Assembly (NCBI GenBank): GCA_002699085.1
Contig: PAAR01000019.1
Span: 1 to 64,000, forward strand
Length of the DNA stretch: 64,000 nucleotides
From: Micavibrio sp.
GTDB lineage: Bacteria; Pseudomonadota; Alphaproteobacteria; Micavibrionales; UBA9664
Direction: 5' to 3'
Positions 34,655 to 43,981 of this stretch are shown here, in pieces. Within the stretch, counting starts at the first letter, position 1; each line of letters opens with the position of its first letter. Made by a program: the position numbers and the translations under genes. The notes below the pieces were generated by a model. It worked only from the letters and a program-made list of their open reading frames with translations. It searched no databases and was not told the origin of the DNA.

Positions 34655-35555
34655 AAGCAACAATGAAACAAGATGCGGCTTTATTGCTGTTCTAGGGCTG
34701 CCTAATGCAGGTAAATCAACGCTCATTAATTTAATGGTGGGTGAGAAAGTTTCTATTGTATCTCGTAAGGCACAAACGACACGTATGCAAATTCGTGGGA
34801 TTGTTCTTGAAGGGAATAGCCAAATTGTGCTTATCGATACGCCAGGGATTTTTCAAGGTAAGCGTACTTTGGATCGATCAATGGTTGAGGCCGCTTGGGC
34901 GGGACTTGATGATTCAGATATTTGTGTATTGATTGTTGATGTATCTCAAAAAAATTGTATTGAAGACCAGAAGCCATTGTTAGAGCGGATTAATCAAACA
35001 GGCAAACCTAAATGGCTGGTTTTAAATAAAATTGACCGTGTGAAGAAAGATAAATTACTGGAGATAACAGCAGCCTTGAATGAGCAAGCGAGTTTTGAGC
35101 AAACCTTTATGATCGCCGCTCTTTCAGGTTACGGTGTGCCTGATTTACAAAAAGCTTTAGGCGAGGCAGTCAAAAAAGGTCCTTGGGTTTATGGTGAAGA
35201 TCAAATCACGGATATTTCACAACGTCTTTTGGCCGCAGAAGTGACCAGAGAACATATATACGATCAGTTGCATGATGAATTACCGTATTCAATTGCTGTT
35301 GAGACTGAACAATGGGAAGATTTTCAAAACGGTGATTTGAAATTAACGCAGATTATTTTCGTGCAAAGAGATAGCCAGAAAGCAATTATTTTGGGTAAAG
35401 GTGGGGCGCAAATACGTAAGTTGGGTGAGCGTGCCCGCCATGATATAGGCGAGCTCTTTGAGCGTAAGGTACATCTTTCTTTACTGGTTAAGGTGAAAGA
35501 AAACTGGATGGATGACCCTGAGCGCTACGCATTTATGGGTTTGCAAAAAAGATAA
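34647..35555 (+). CDS. era: GTPase Era
   Basis: The 302-aa protein has G1 GLPNAGKST, a switch region RKAQTTRMQIRGI, G3 DTPGIF, G4 NKID and a C-terminal KH domain (AIILGKGGAQIRKLGERAR). Era binds the 3' end of 16S rRNA and helps small-subunit assembly. ATG 34647 overlaps rnc by 8 bp; a GTG at 34644 is possible. It converges on spoT with abutting stop codons. Confidence 0.96.
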   Translation: MNKSNNETRCGFIAVLGLPNAGKSTLINLMVGEKVSIVSRKAQTTRMQIRGIVLEGNSQIVLIDTPGIFQGKRTLDRSMVEAAWAGLDDSDICVLIVDVSQKNCIEDQKPLLERINQTGKPKWLVLNKIDRVKKDKLLEITAALNEQASFEQTFMIAALSGYGVPDLQKALGEAVKKGPWVYGEDQITDISQRLLAAEVTREHIYDQLHDELPYSIAVETEQWEDFQNGDLKLTQIIFVQRDSQKAIILGKGGAQIRKLGERARHDIGELFERKVHLSLLVKVKENWMDDPERYAFMGLQKR

Positions 35556-37724
35556 TTACCCTTTAGCGCGCTCAACTTTGGTGATTGAGCCAGAGGCACG
35601 TAAAGCGCCCATAATGTCATTAAGTTGACGAATATCATTTACATGAACATCCAAATACATGTCCCAAAAATCAGATGTTCTATGGGTGATTTTTAAATTG
35701 GTGATATTGCCTTCATGGCTGGTAATAATGTTCGATAACGTACCCAAAACCCCAGGTTCATTGGACACAGTTATATTTAAGCGACCAACTTGTGATTCTG
35801 GCGAGTTTGGTCCGTCTCCCCAAGACACATCGAGCCAACGCTCTGGCGTATCGGCAAAGCTTTCCAATGTGTCGCAATCAATGGTATGGATGGTTACCCC
35901 TTTACCAGTTGTGACGATCCCTACAATACGATCACCTGGTAATGGGTGGCAACACCGCCCATAATGCATCGCCATGCCGGGAATAAGGCCGAGAATGGGC
36001 ATTGAAGAATTGCTTGTTTTCGCTTGTTTGGCCGTGCTTCTTTGTAAGTTTTCCAATGTCTTATCATTGGATTCTGTTGCATTAGGTTTAGTGGCATGAT
36101 TAGGGTGTAGGGCTCTAAACACATCACGTGTTGTGATGTTGCCTTGTCCTATGCCAGCGAGGATATCTTCAGCATTTTCCATGTTGAATTTTTTGAGGAG
36201 GGTGTTGAGGTTTTTCTCAACATAGTCTTCTTCTTCCTCACGATGTATTTTTTGCAGCATCGCACGCCCAAGAATGACGTATTCCCCACGTTGCTGCTGG
36301 CGAATAAAGCGCCTAATGTGTGATTTGGCCTTGCCTGTAACAACGAAGCGTTCCCATGTGGGGGACGGTGTTTGGTTTTTTGAGGTTTGAATTTCTACCT
36401 GGTCACCATTTTGTAGTTTGCTGTTTAGCGGCACAATACGGCCATTGACCTTTGCACCAACGGTGATATCGCCAACGCCTGAGTGGATTGCGTAAGCAAA
36501 ATCGACAGGGGTCGCGCCATTTGGCAGTTCAATTAAATCGCCTTTAGGGGAGAAGCAGTAAACTTGATCTTGGAATAATTCTAATTTTGTATTTTCTAAG
36601 AAGTCTTCAGGCTTTTGGTCCTGTTCAATAATATCAAGAAGCTCTCTTAACCATCTGAATTTTTTAATGTCTTTGGTGTTTACGTTTTCGCCACCCTTGT
36701 AGCCCCAATGGGCTGCAACTCCAAGGTCAGCCTCTTCATGCATTTCTTTTGTACGGATTTGAATTTCAATGCGTTGGTTTTCAGGGCCGATAATAGTGGT
36801 GTGGATAGAACGATATCCATTAGGTTTTGGTGTAGATATATAGTCCTTAAAGCGACCTGGTATTGTATGATATGCGCCGTGCATAATGCCTAGCACTTGG
36901 TAACATCCAGCGATGTCATCGACAACAATACGGAACGCCATGATGTCTGAGAGTTGTTCAAAAGACACATTTTTCCGCTGCATCTTTTTCCAGATAGAAA
37001 AGCGTGTTTTCTCACGCCCAGTGGCATGACCTTTAATATTATTATCTTTTAGATCTTTCTCTAAGGCGACGATAATTCTTTTAACAAGATCTGTGCCTTC
37101 TTGGCGTAGAAAAGATAGACGATTGGTAATGCTCTCACGGGCTTCAGGATTCATATGCTCGAACGCTAGATCCTCTAGCTCTTCTTTCATACGGTGGATA
37201 CCGATACGCTCGGCAAGTGGTGTGTAAATATCCGTTGTCTCACGAGCAATACGTTTGCGCTTTTTTTCATCTTTAACAAAATGAAGGGTGCGCATATTGT
37301 GTAGACGGTCTGCGAGTTTAACCAGTAATACACGAATGTCTTCTGACATGGCCAATACAAGTTTACGGAAGTTTTCCGCTTGTTTGCCTTCAACAGTTTG
37401 GCTCTCAATCCGTGTTAATTTTGTCACACCATCTACGAGAAGAGCGATATCCTTGCCAAATTTTTCTTCGATTTCTTTGTAGGTGGCATCTGTGTCTTCC
37501 ACCGTGTCATGTAAAAGAGCTGTGATAATGGAGGCTGTATCAAGACGCATCTCGGTCATGATACAGGCGACTTCTATAGGATGTGAGAAATAAGGCTCTC
37601 CAGATGAGCGTATTTGCGGTGCGTGCTTTTCTTTGCCGTACTCATAGGCTTCACGGATGATCTTTTCATCAACCTCAGGATTATATGTTTTGATTTTAGC
37701 TAGAAGCTCTTCAACAGGAATCAT
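35556..37724 (-). CDS. spoT: bifunctional (p)ppGpp synthetase/hydrolase
   Basis: The 722-aa Rsh protein has an HD hydrolase domain with HPIEVACI and LLHDTVEDTDAT (HD about 68-69). The synthetase domain carries the GRFKDYISTPKPNGYRSIHTT substrate loop, quoted in part as KPNGYRSIHTT (about 290-305). A TGS domain (VYCFSPKGDLIELPNGATPVDFAY, about 389-412) and a C-terminal ACT domain (about 645-720) complete it. It controls the stringent response. rpoZ lies just upstream on the same strand; the usual alphaproteobacterial rpoZ-spoT pairing is kept. Confidence 0.96.
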   Translation of the reverse strand: MIPVEELLAKIKTYNPEVDEKIIREAYEYGKEKHAPQIRSSGEPYFSHPIEVACIMTEMRLDTASIITALLHDTVEDTDATYKEIEEKFGKDIALLVDGVTKLTRIESQTVEGKQAENFRKLVLAMSEDIRVLLVKLADRLHNMRTLHFVKDEKKRKRIARETTDIYTPLAERIGIHRMKEELEDLAFEHMNPEARESITNRLSFLRQEGTDLVKRIIVALEKDLKDNNIKGHATGREKTRFSIWKKMQRKNVSFEQLSDIMAFRIVVDDIAGCYQVLGIMHGAYHTIPGRFKDYISTPKPNGYRSIHTTIIGPENQRIEIQIRTKEMHEEADLGVAAHWGYKGGENVNTKDIKKFRWLRELLDIIEQDQKPEDFLENTKLELFQDQVYCFSPKGDLIELPNGATPVDFAYAIHSGVGDITVGAKVNGRIVPLNSKLQNGDQVEIQTSKNQTPSPTWERFVVTGKAKSHIRRFIRQQQRGEYVILGRAMLQKIHREEEEDYVEKNLNTLLKKFNMENAEDILAGIGQGNITTRDVFRALHPNHATKPNATESNDKTLENLQRSTAKQAKTSNSSMPILGLIPGMAMHYGRCCHPLPGDRIVGIVTTGKGVTIHTIDCDTLESFADTPERWLDVSWGDGPNSPESQVGRLNITVSNEPGVLGTLSNIITSHEGNITNLKITHRTSDFWDMYLDVHVNDIRQLNDIMGALRASGSITKVERAKG

Positions 37725-37789
37725 GGGGCTATGATACCCGAAATATCCTTACGAGAAACTTAATTTTTGAGATTGTTTTGCGGAAAAGA

Positions 37790-37818
37790 TAAAAAAAGGT
37801 CAGCAAAAGCTGACCTTT
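37790..37818. terminator. intrinsic terminator between rpoZ and spoT
   Basis: AAGGTCAGC (37796-37804), loop AAAA, GCTGACCTT (37809-37817). The minus-strand side ends in TTTTTTT, so it ends rpoZ transcription; a short T run on the + strand makes it bidirectional. Confidence 0.8.
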
Positions 37819-37842
37819 TAAAATTTGTTATTCAGAGCGAGA

Positions 37843-38235
37843 TTATTTTTCGCCAGCGATATCGCTTAGTTCACTGTCAAACTCCTCTGGTGCATCGTCC
37901 ATATCATCTGCTGCTGTGGCTTCCATACGGTCTGTATCCATATCATCACTATCCATGTCGAAATCATCGCTTAGAAGGTTAACGAGCTCTTCGTCATCTT
38001 CCGCTGTGTGAATAACACGTTGACGTGAGCGGATAAGGTCTTCTTTGAGATCTGCTGTATCAATTGTTTCTGCCGCAATTTCACGTAGAGCCACAACAGT
38101 GTTTTTATCATTGTCACGGTCAATTGTTAATGCACCACCTGTGCCGAGTTTACGCGCACGCTGTGAGGCCATCATAATAAGCTCAAAGCGAGTTTCTACT
38201 TTATCAATACAATCTTCTACAGTTACACGTGCCAT
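37843..38235 (-). CDS. rpoZ: RNA polymerase omega subunit
   Basis: The 130-aa protein starts [20 protein letters not shown] with the [12 protein letters not shown] core and the [13 protein letters not shown] helix. After residue ~75 it has a long acidic tail ([25 protein letters not shown]). Omega assists assembly of the RNA polymerase core and, in proteobacteria, contributes to a ppGpp site. AAGGAT lies upstream of the start. Confidence 0.94.
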   Translation of the reverse strand: MARVTVEDCIDKVETRFELIMMASQRARKLGTGGALTIDRDNDKNTVVALREIAAETIDTADLKEDLIRSRQRVIHTAEDDEELVNLLSDDFDMDSDDMDTDRMEATAADDMDDAPEEFDSELSDIAGEK

Positions 38236-38339
38236 TTAGCTAATCCTTTAAATTTATTCTTGTTTTCGTCGAGATGGCTAGTATTATCCCGTCTAAAGAT
38301 GAATTGCAAGATTTTAATCGTAAAAAAAGGAAAGTAATA

Positions 38340-39077
38340 ATGTTTGATTTGACTGGTAAAGTTGTTTTAGTGACGGGCGCTACAGGCGGTATAGGGGCAG
38401 ATATTGCTCGAGACATGAAAAAAGCAGGCGCAACGGTGGCACTTACAGGCCGTAATGAAGAGAAATTAGCGAGCTTAAAAGCCGAATTGGGCGGTGATAC
38501 AGAGGTGTTTCCTGTGGATTTATCAACATCAGAAGCGGCCGTTGAGCTTGTAAAGGCGGTAGAAGAGAAATTCGGTCAATTGGACGTGCTCGTTAATAAT
38601 GCGGGTTTAACACGTGATAACCTTGCGATGCGCATGAAGGATGAAGATTGGCAGCAAGTTTTAGATGTGAATCTAACTGCACCCTTTAAATTAGCGCAAG
38701 CCTGCTTGCGTGGTATGATGAAACGTCGTTCTGGTCGTATTATCAATATTTCTTCTATCGTAGGTACAACTGGTAACCCTGGACAGGTGAATTACTGTGC
38801 ATCTAAAGCAGGGATGACAGGTTGGACAAAATCAATGGCGCAAGAAATTGCCAGCCGTGGCATTACTGTGAATTGTGTTGCCCCTGGGTTTATTGCAACA
38901 GCGATGACAGATGCGCTTGATGAGGCTCAGAAAGAACGTATTAATGGTCAAATTCCAGCAGCGAGAATGGGTAATCCTGCGGAAATTTCTGCGGGTGTTA
39001 TTTATTTGGCCTCGGATGAGGCTGCTTATGTAACCGGCCAAACCTTGCATATTAACGGTGGTATGGCGATGATTTAG
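38340..39077 (+). CDS. fabG: 3-oxoacyl-[acyl-carrier-protein] reductase
   Basis: The 245-aa short-chain dehydrogenase has NADPH motif TGATGGIG (about 12-19), NNAG, the catalytic Ser (INISSIVG) and YCASKAG (Tyr-x3-Lys, about 152-156), and ends TLHINGGMAMI. ATG at 38340 has an AAGGAAAG Shine-Dalgarno; an upstream in-frame ATG is rejected. It leads fabG-acpP-fabF, the central elongation genes of type II fatty acid synthesis. Confidence 0.96.
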   Translation: MFDLTGKVVLVTGATGGIGADIARDMKKAGATVALTGRNEEKLASLKAELGGDTEVFPVDLSTSEAAVELVKAVEEKFGQLDVLVNNAGLTRDNLAMRMKDEDWQQVLDVNLTAPFKLAQACLRGMMKRRSGRIINISSIVGTTGNPGQVNYCASKAGMTGWTKSMAQEIASRGITVNCVAPGFIATAMTDALDEAQKERINGQIPAARMGNPAEISAGVIYLASDEAAYVTGQTLHINGGMAMI

Positions 39078-39203
39078 GCTTTAATTGTGTATATCACGAT
39101 TTTTTATTTGGCAGGTTAAAGACAAATTGCTATTGTCAGGACACATTTGATTTGCTAAACGCATATTTTAAATTTTATCGAATAACAAAAAGAAAAGGAA
39201 AAA

Positions 39204-39440
39204 ATGATGAGTGATGTAGCTGATCGCGTAAAGAAAATAGTCGTTGAGCACCTAGGTGTTGACGAGGGTAAAGTAGTAGCAGGCGCAAGCTTCATTGATG
39301 ATCTGGGTGCAGATTCTCTTGATACTGTTGAGTTGGTTATGGCGTTTGAAGAAGAATTCAGCATTGAAATTCCTGATGATGCAGCAGAAAAAATCCAGAC
39401 TGTTGATGACGCTGTTAAGTTCATCGAATCTGCGAAATAA
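39204..39440 (+). CDS. acpP: acyl carrier protein
   Basis: The 78-aa acidic four-helix protein contains the phosphopantetheine site [18 protein letters not shown], with Ser in the DSL motif. Two adjacent ATGs (39204, 39207) are both possible; the second gives the usual [11 protein letters not shown] start. Confidence 0.97.
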   Translation: MMSDVADRVKKIVVEHLGVDEGKVVAGASFIDDLGADSLDTVELVMAFEEEFSIEIPDDAAEKIQTVDDAVKFIESAK

Positions 39441-39460
39441 TTAAAAAAAGAATTCCTATA

Positions 39461-40732
39461 ATGAGACGCGTAGTCGTAACAGGATTAGGTATGGTAAGCC
39501 CCCTAGGTCAGGGGGTTTCTCATAACTGGACGCAGCTTACTGCTGGTAAAAGTGGTATTAAGCGTGTGCAGCGTTTTGATGTATCGGATATATCTTCGCA
39601 AATTGCGGGATTAGTGCCTCATACTGAGAGCGAAAATCCACAAAATGGCGAATTCAATCCTGATCTCGTATTAAGTCAAAAAGAACAGCGTAAGGTTGAT
39701 CCATTCATTGTATATGGTTTGGCTGCGGCAGATGAAGCGATTGCCGATAGTGGCTATAAAGCTGAAACAGACGAGCAATTATGCCGCACAGGCGTGATGA
39801 TTGGTTCCGGTATCGGTGGATTGCACAGCGTGTATGAAGCGTCTCTTGTGGTGAATGAAAAAGGTCCACGTCGTGTGACGCCTTTTGCTGTACCGCAAAT
39901 GTTGATTAATCTTGTGTCAGGGCATCTTTCTATAAAATACGGCTATAAAGGCCCTAATCATGCTGTGGTGACAGCTTGTGCAACAGGGACGCACGCCATT
40001 GGTGATGCGGCACGTTTAATTATGTTTGGTGATGCTGATGTGATGATTGCAGGTGGTGCAGAAGCTGCCGCTACTCGTTTAGGTATGGCATCTTTTGCCG
40101 CAGCACGTGCTCTATCAACTGGCTATAATGACACACCAGAGCAAGGCTCTCGTCCGTGGGATCAGGGCCGTGACGGTTTTGTCATTGCCGAAGGGGCGGG
40201 TGTTGTTGTTTTGGAAGAATATGAACATGCGAAAGCCCGTGGTGCTAAAATTTACGGTGAAATCGCTGGTTATGGCCTGTCAGGCGATGCCTATCACATG
40301 ACATCACCTGCACCAGACGGCAATGGCGGGTTCCGTGCTATGCAAAACGCTTTGCGTAATGCAGGGATGAATGCCGATGAAATTGGTTATGTGAATGCGC
40401 ATGGTACATCAACGCCTATGGGTGATGGTATTGAGGCCACCGCTGTTAGACGTTTATTTGGTTCAACGCTTGATACAATGAGCATGTCGTCTACAAAATC
40501 TGCAATTGGTCATTTATTGGGCGCAGCAGGGGCTGTAGAAGCGATTTATAGTTTAAAAGCTATGGAGACAGGTATTTTGCCGCCAACACTGAATCTTGAT
40601 AATCCTTGCGAGGAAGTGGCTGGTATGGATCTTGTGCCTCATAAAGCGAAAGAGAAGAAAGTGACGACCGCCCTATCTAATTCTTTTGGTTTCGGTGGAA
40701 CAAACGCCTCGATTGTGATGAAAGCGGTATAA
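39461..40732 (+). CDS. fabF: 3-oxoacyl-[acyl-carrier-protein] synthase II
   Basis: The 423-aa condensing enzyme has the catalytic Cys in VVTACATGTHAIGD (about 172), the first His in NAHGTSTPMGD (about 313), and KSAIGHLLGAAGA with the second His (about 350). The C-terminal NSFGFGGTNAS is present. It extends acyl-ACP with malonyl-ACP. It lies 20 bp after acpP. Confidence 0.97.
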   Translation: MRRVVVTGLGMVSPLGQGVSHNWTQLTAGKSGIKRVQRFDVSDISSQIAGLVPHTESENPQNGEFNPDLVLSQKEQRKVDPFIVYGLAAADEAIADSGYKAETDEQLCRTGVMIGSGIGGLHSVYEASLVVNEKGPRRVTPFAVPQMLINLVSGHLSIKYGYKGPNHAVVTACATGTHAIGDAARLIMFGDADVMIAGGAEAAATRLGMASFAAARALSTGYNDTPEQGSRPWDQGRDGFVIAEGAGVVVLEEYEHAKARGAKIYGEIAGYGLSGDAYHMTSPAPDGNGGFRAMQNALRNAGMNADEIGYVNAHGTSTPMGDGIEATAVRRLFGSTLDTMSMSSTKSAIGHLLGAAGAVEAIYSLKAMETGILPPTLNLDNPCEEVAGMDLVPHKAKEKKVTTALSNSFGFGGTNASIVMKAV

Positions 40733-40743
40733 GGATAGGTAAA

Positions 40744-41748
40744 ATGAGTACACCCATTAAAATAGCGATTGGTGCTTTGGGTGGGTTTCTTGTCCTGATC
40801 GTTTTGGCGTGTTTATATGTTCTGACTATCCATGGCTCAAACCTTCATAATGAAGAACAGCTTGTTTATGTTCCAAAAGGGACAGGGGTTTCAAAAATTG
40901 CGACATTGTTAGAAGAGAAAAATGTGATTGATAATGTCACGCATTTTAAGCTATCTGTGCGTCTTTTTCACCCTGGAGCAACATTGAAGGCAGGCGAGTA
41001 TAAGATCCCCGAGAATAGCTCTTTAAAGGACGTCATTGATCTTTTATCAAATGGTGAGACTTTTCAACGCTATGTGACAATTCCAGAAGGTTTAACCAGC
41101 TATCAAGTAGAAAAACGTCTTTACACAGATCTTGATATTAAAGATTCATTGTCTGCTGACAGCTTTGTTGGGCCTATTGAAGAAGGCTCACTATTGCCAG
41201 ACACTTATGCTTATTCTTATGATGAGTCAGCGGCGGATGTCTTAAAGCGTATGCAAGAGGCACAAACAAAAGTGCTGGATGAAGCATGGGAAAATCGTGC
41301 AAAAGATTTACCGATAAAGACAAAAGAAGAAGCACTTATTTTGGCGTCGATCATTGAAAAAGAAACGGCTGTAAAGTCTGAAACACGCCGTGTAGCGGGG
41401 GTTTTTGTGAATCGCTTAAAACGAGGTATGTTACTGCAAACAGACCCAACGGTAATTTATGCGATCACTCAAGGGGTAATTGAGGATAAAGGTCAAGGCC
41501 CTTTAGGGCGTCGTTTGTTGCATAAGGATTTAGAGATTGATAGTAAATATAATACTTATAAATATGCAGGGCTTCCGCCTGGGCCTATTTGTAATCCAGG
41601 CGCAGAGGCAATTCGTGCGGCACTAAATCCAGAAGAGCATGATTATGTGTATTTTGTGGCTGACGGTTCAGGCGGCCATGCGTTTTCAAAAACGCTGAAC
41701 GAGCATAATAATAACGTCTCTAAATGGCGTAAAATCCGTAATAAGTAG
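40744..41748 (+). CDS. mltG: endolytic peptidoglycan transglycosylase MltG
   Basis: The 334-aa protein has an N-terminal membrane anchor (about 5-29), a LysM-like region and the YceG catalytic domain. ILASIIEKETAV carries the catalytic Glu (about 205); LQTDPTVIYAI and YNTYKYAGLPPGPICNPG are family motifs. It releases nascent glycan strands and sets their length. The 12-bp gap after fabF suggests co-transcription, the usual acpP-fabF-mltG order. Confidence 0.93.
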   Translation: MSTPIKIAIGALGGFLVLIVLACLYVLTIHGSNLHNEEQLVYVPKGTGVSKIATLLEEKNVIDNVTHFKLSVRLFHPGATLKAGEYKIPENSSLKDVIDLLSNGETFQRYVTIPEGLTSYQVEKRLYTDLDIKDSLSADSFVGPIEEGSLLPDTYAYSYDESAADVLKRMQEAQTKVLDEAWENRAKDLPIKTKEEALILASIIEKETAVKSETRRVAGVFVNRLKRGMLLQTDPTVIYAITQGVIEDKGQGPLGRRLLHKDLEIDSKYNTYKYAGLPPGPICNPGAEAIRAALNPEEHDYVYFVADGSGGHAFSKTLNEHNNNVSKWRKIRNK

Positions 41749-41756
41749 TTTTTATT

Positions 41757-41851
41757 CGCTATATCCGATATTTCTAAATTATGTGACTTAGCGCATAGTT
41801 TAATTTTATGCGTTATATACGATATTGACATTTTATGTCCTTTAGCGCATA
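41757..41851. repeat. tandem imperfect direct repeat upstream of hipB
   Basis: Two 41-nt copies (41757-41797 and 41811-41851) match at 31 positions, period 54. Both end TTAGCGCATA. The second overlaps the hipB promoter. They probably give two regulator-binding sites, or DNA looping by a HipB-type repressor. Confidence 0.6.
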
Positions 41852-41862
41852 ATAGCGCTAAA
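41825..41862 (+). promoter_or_regulatory. hipBA promoter with overlapping palindromic operator
   Basis: TTGACA (41825-41830), 17-bp spacer, CATAAT (41848-41853). A perfect 8-bp inverted repeat, TTTAGCGC (41841-41848) and GCGCTAAA (41855-41862), covers the -10 and start region. Binding of the HTH protein here would block RNA polymerase, as in hipBA autoregulation. Confidence 0.7.
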
Positions 41863-41872
41863 GGAGACAATT

Positions 41873-42136
41873 ATGCCTGAACTAGCACGTAGTCCTGTGC
41901 AAATTGGAAATGCTATTCGCCGCACTCGTAAGAAGTGCAAAATGAGCCAATCTGACTTGGGTAAAAAATCAGGGTTGCGCCAAGAGACCATATCTCTCAT
42001 CGAAAATGGAAATCCAGCCGCAAAGTTAGAAACAATCTTGGCGGTGCTTTCAGCATTGGACTTAGAGCTTTTTATTGATGAACGGCAAGGTTTAGATGCT
42101 GCCATAAGAAATTTATTGGGCGTTATTAATGAGTAG
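41873..42136 (+). CDS. hipB: HipB-like antitoxin, XRE-type HTH
   Basis: The 87-aa protein has a helix-turn-helix with SQSDLGKKSGLRQETISLIENG (about 24-45, quoted in part as SQSDLGKKSGLRQETIS). The C-terminal strand-helix DLELFIDE resembles HipB dimerisation regions. A strong AAAGGAG Shine-Dalgarno at 41860-41866 precedes the ATG. Its 3' end overlaps hipA by 8 bp, which is typical of coupled antitoxin-toxin genes. It is expected to neutralise HipA and repress its own promoter. Confidence 0.85.
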   Translation: MPELARSPVQIGNAIRRTRKKCKMSQSDLGKKSGLRQETISLIENGNPAAKLETILAVLSALDLELFIDERQGLDAAIRNLLGVINE

Positions 42137-43448
42137 GAATAAAACGCATCCACGCTTGCGTGTGTATCAGAATGGAGAGATTGTTGGCTATCTATCCAAG
42201 CAGCCAAGTGGTGCTGTAGAGTTTGTTTATGCGGATGAATGGTTGTCTAATGAACGTGCGTATCCTGTCTCTTTGTCTTTACCATTGAGAGAAGATGCTT
42301 TTAGAGGCGCATCTGTTATTGCTGTATTTGAGAACTTGCTGCCAGATTCGGAAGCTTTGAGATCTCGTGTGGCTGAAAAAGTGGGTGCTGACGGAACTGA
42401 TGCTTATAGCCTTTTGGCTCAAATAGGCCGTGATTGTGTGGGGTCGTTACAATTTTTCCTTGAAGATGCGGACATAGATATTTCTGATTTACGTTCTGTT
42501 CAAGGTACCGCCATTGATGATGAGGAAATTGAGAGTCTTTTGAAGGGGCTTGAGCGTGCTCCGCTAGGATTGGATAGAGAGCATGACTTCCGTATATCAA
42601 TTGCTGGAGCGCAGGAGAAAACAGCACTCTTGTGGCATAAAGGTAGGTGGTGGCGACCATCTGGCGCAACGCCAACAACACATATTTTAAAAACGTAGAT
42701 TGGTAAGATAGACGGTATTGATCTTTCAAACAGTGTTGAAAATGAATTTTATGGTTTGGCTGTGATGGATGCATTTGGGCTTCCTGTTAACAAAGTAGAA
42801 ATAAAAACTTTTGGCACAACAAAAGCATTGGTTATTGAAAGATTTGATCGTGTTTGGACAAAAGAGAGTGTTCTAATGCGTGTTCCTCAAGAAGATTTTT
42901 GTCAGGCCTTATCTATCCCACCTAGCCGAAAATATCAAAATAATGATCGGTCGGGGAATGAAAAACAGCCGAGTATGGTTGAGGTTCTGAATGTTTTAAA
43001 AGGGAGTGACCGGCCCGCAGAAGATCAAAAAGCTTTTTTGAAGGCGCAAATTATATTTTGGCTCATTGGTGCGACCGATGGGCATGCTAAAAACTTTAGT
43101 ATCTTTTTGGGAGTAGGAGGGCGTTTTCAACTTACGCCTTTATATGATGTCTTGACTGTGCAGCCTTATGCGGATGAGTTATTACTTCGGCGCAAAGAAA
43201 TGAAAATGGCAATGTCGGTTGGTGATAATAATCATTACCGCATCGATGAAATTCAAGGTCGACATTTTGAGCAAACGGCTAAAAGAGCAGGCTTGCCAGA
43301 CTACATAGCACGAGAGGCACTCGAAGAAGTGTCTTCTAGCGCAGAAAAGGCCATTCAGTCTCTTGAAGAGAGGCTTCCTTCAGATTTCCCGGAAGAGATT
43401 CATGCATCTGTTGTACGGGCACTAAAATCCCGATTGAAAAGCGTGTAA
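42129..43448 (+). pseudogene. hipA: hipA toxin kinase interrupted by an in-frame TAG
   Basis: One frame runs from 42129 to 43448 and would give 439 aa, the length of E. coli HipA (440), except for a TAG at codon 190 (42696-42698), within THILKT-stop-IGKIDGIDLSNSVENEF. Before it are the N-terminal subdomain and the Gly-rich loop RISIAGAQEKTALL (about 155-168). After it are the catalytic ATDGHAKNFS (D317 in full numbering, N322) and PLYDV (D340), matching E. coli D309 and D332. CAG to TAG is the simplest origin. The N-terminal product alone lacks the catalytic residues. No start with a Shine-Dalgarno is evident for the C-terminal part. HipA normally phosphorylates glutamyl-tRNA synthetase. Confidence 0.85.
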
Positions 43449-43449
43449 A

Positions 43450-43923
43450 TTATTTCGACATCGCATTGAGCATCCATGCATATTTTTCATGCAAGGTTGC
43501 ACGGCCAATCAGCATATCCATGGTTACTTCATCGCCAGCATTATCAGCAACGCCGATGGCTTCGATAATAATTTTAGCGAGCTTTGTATTGTCTTCAGCC
43601 AATTCTTCGCACATTTTGGTTGCTGCTGGTGCACCTGTTGCAGCTTTAATCTCTGAACCTTTCATCAGTTCATCTGTATTGGCTGGTGCGTAGGCACCAA
43701 GCGCACGTAGGCGTTCAGCGAGATCATCAAGTGCGCCCCAAATTTCTGTATATTGTTCTTCAAAAAGTTCGTGGGCGGATTTAAAGATCGCTCCTTCAAC
43801 ATTCCAGTGATAAGAATGTGTTTTGAAATAGACGCTATAAGTATTGGCAATTACTTTGCGTAACGCTTCAATAACTTGTGGTTTTGAGTTACTTTTCAAA
43901 TAGTCTGCTGGCTTTGATCCCAT
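43450..43923 (-). CDS. dps: Dps-type DNA-protecting ferritin-like protein
   Basis: The 157-aa protein has the Dps ferroxidase pattern: YHWNVEGAIFKSAHELFEEQYTE, with His, Asp/Glu ligands around residues 38-62 (quoted in part as YHWNVEGAIFKSAHELFEEQ). Two more helices and HEKYAWMLNAM follow at the C-terminus. Dps dodecamers oxidise and store iron and protect DNA in stress. An AAGGAG Shine-Dalgarno lies upstream. It converges on the hipA pseudogene with 1 bp between. Confidence 0.92.
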   Translation of the reverse strand: MGSKPADYLKSNSKPQVIEALRKVIANTYSVYFKTHSYHWNVEGAIFKSAHELFEEQYTEIWGALDDLAERLRALGAYAPANTDELMKGSEIKAATGAPAATKMCEELAEDNTKLAKIIIEAIGVADNAGDEVTMDMLIGRATLHEKYAWMLNAMSK

Positions 43924-43981
43924 GATATAAATTCTCCTTAATTATATGTAGAAAGATATGACACTGTTCTGTTTCGTCAAG

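Noticed and set aside
42316-42774. 152-aa minus ORF covering the hipA stop
   Set aside because: Antisense to hipA, whose frame is supported by family motifs on both sides of the TAG.
42129-43448. HipBST-type split toxin
   Set aside because: HipS ends after the first ~100-residue subdomain; here the break is at residue 190, past the Gly-rich loop, and no restart signal is seen.
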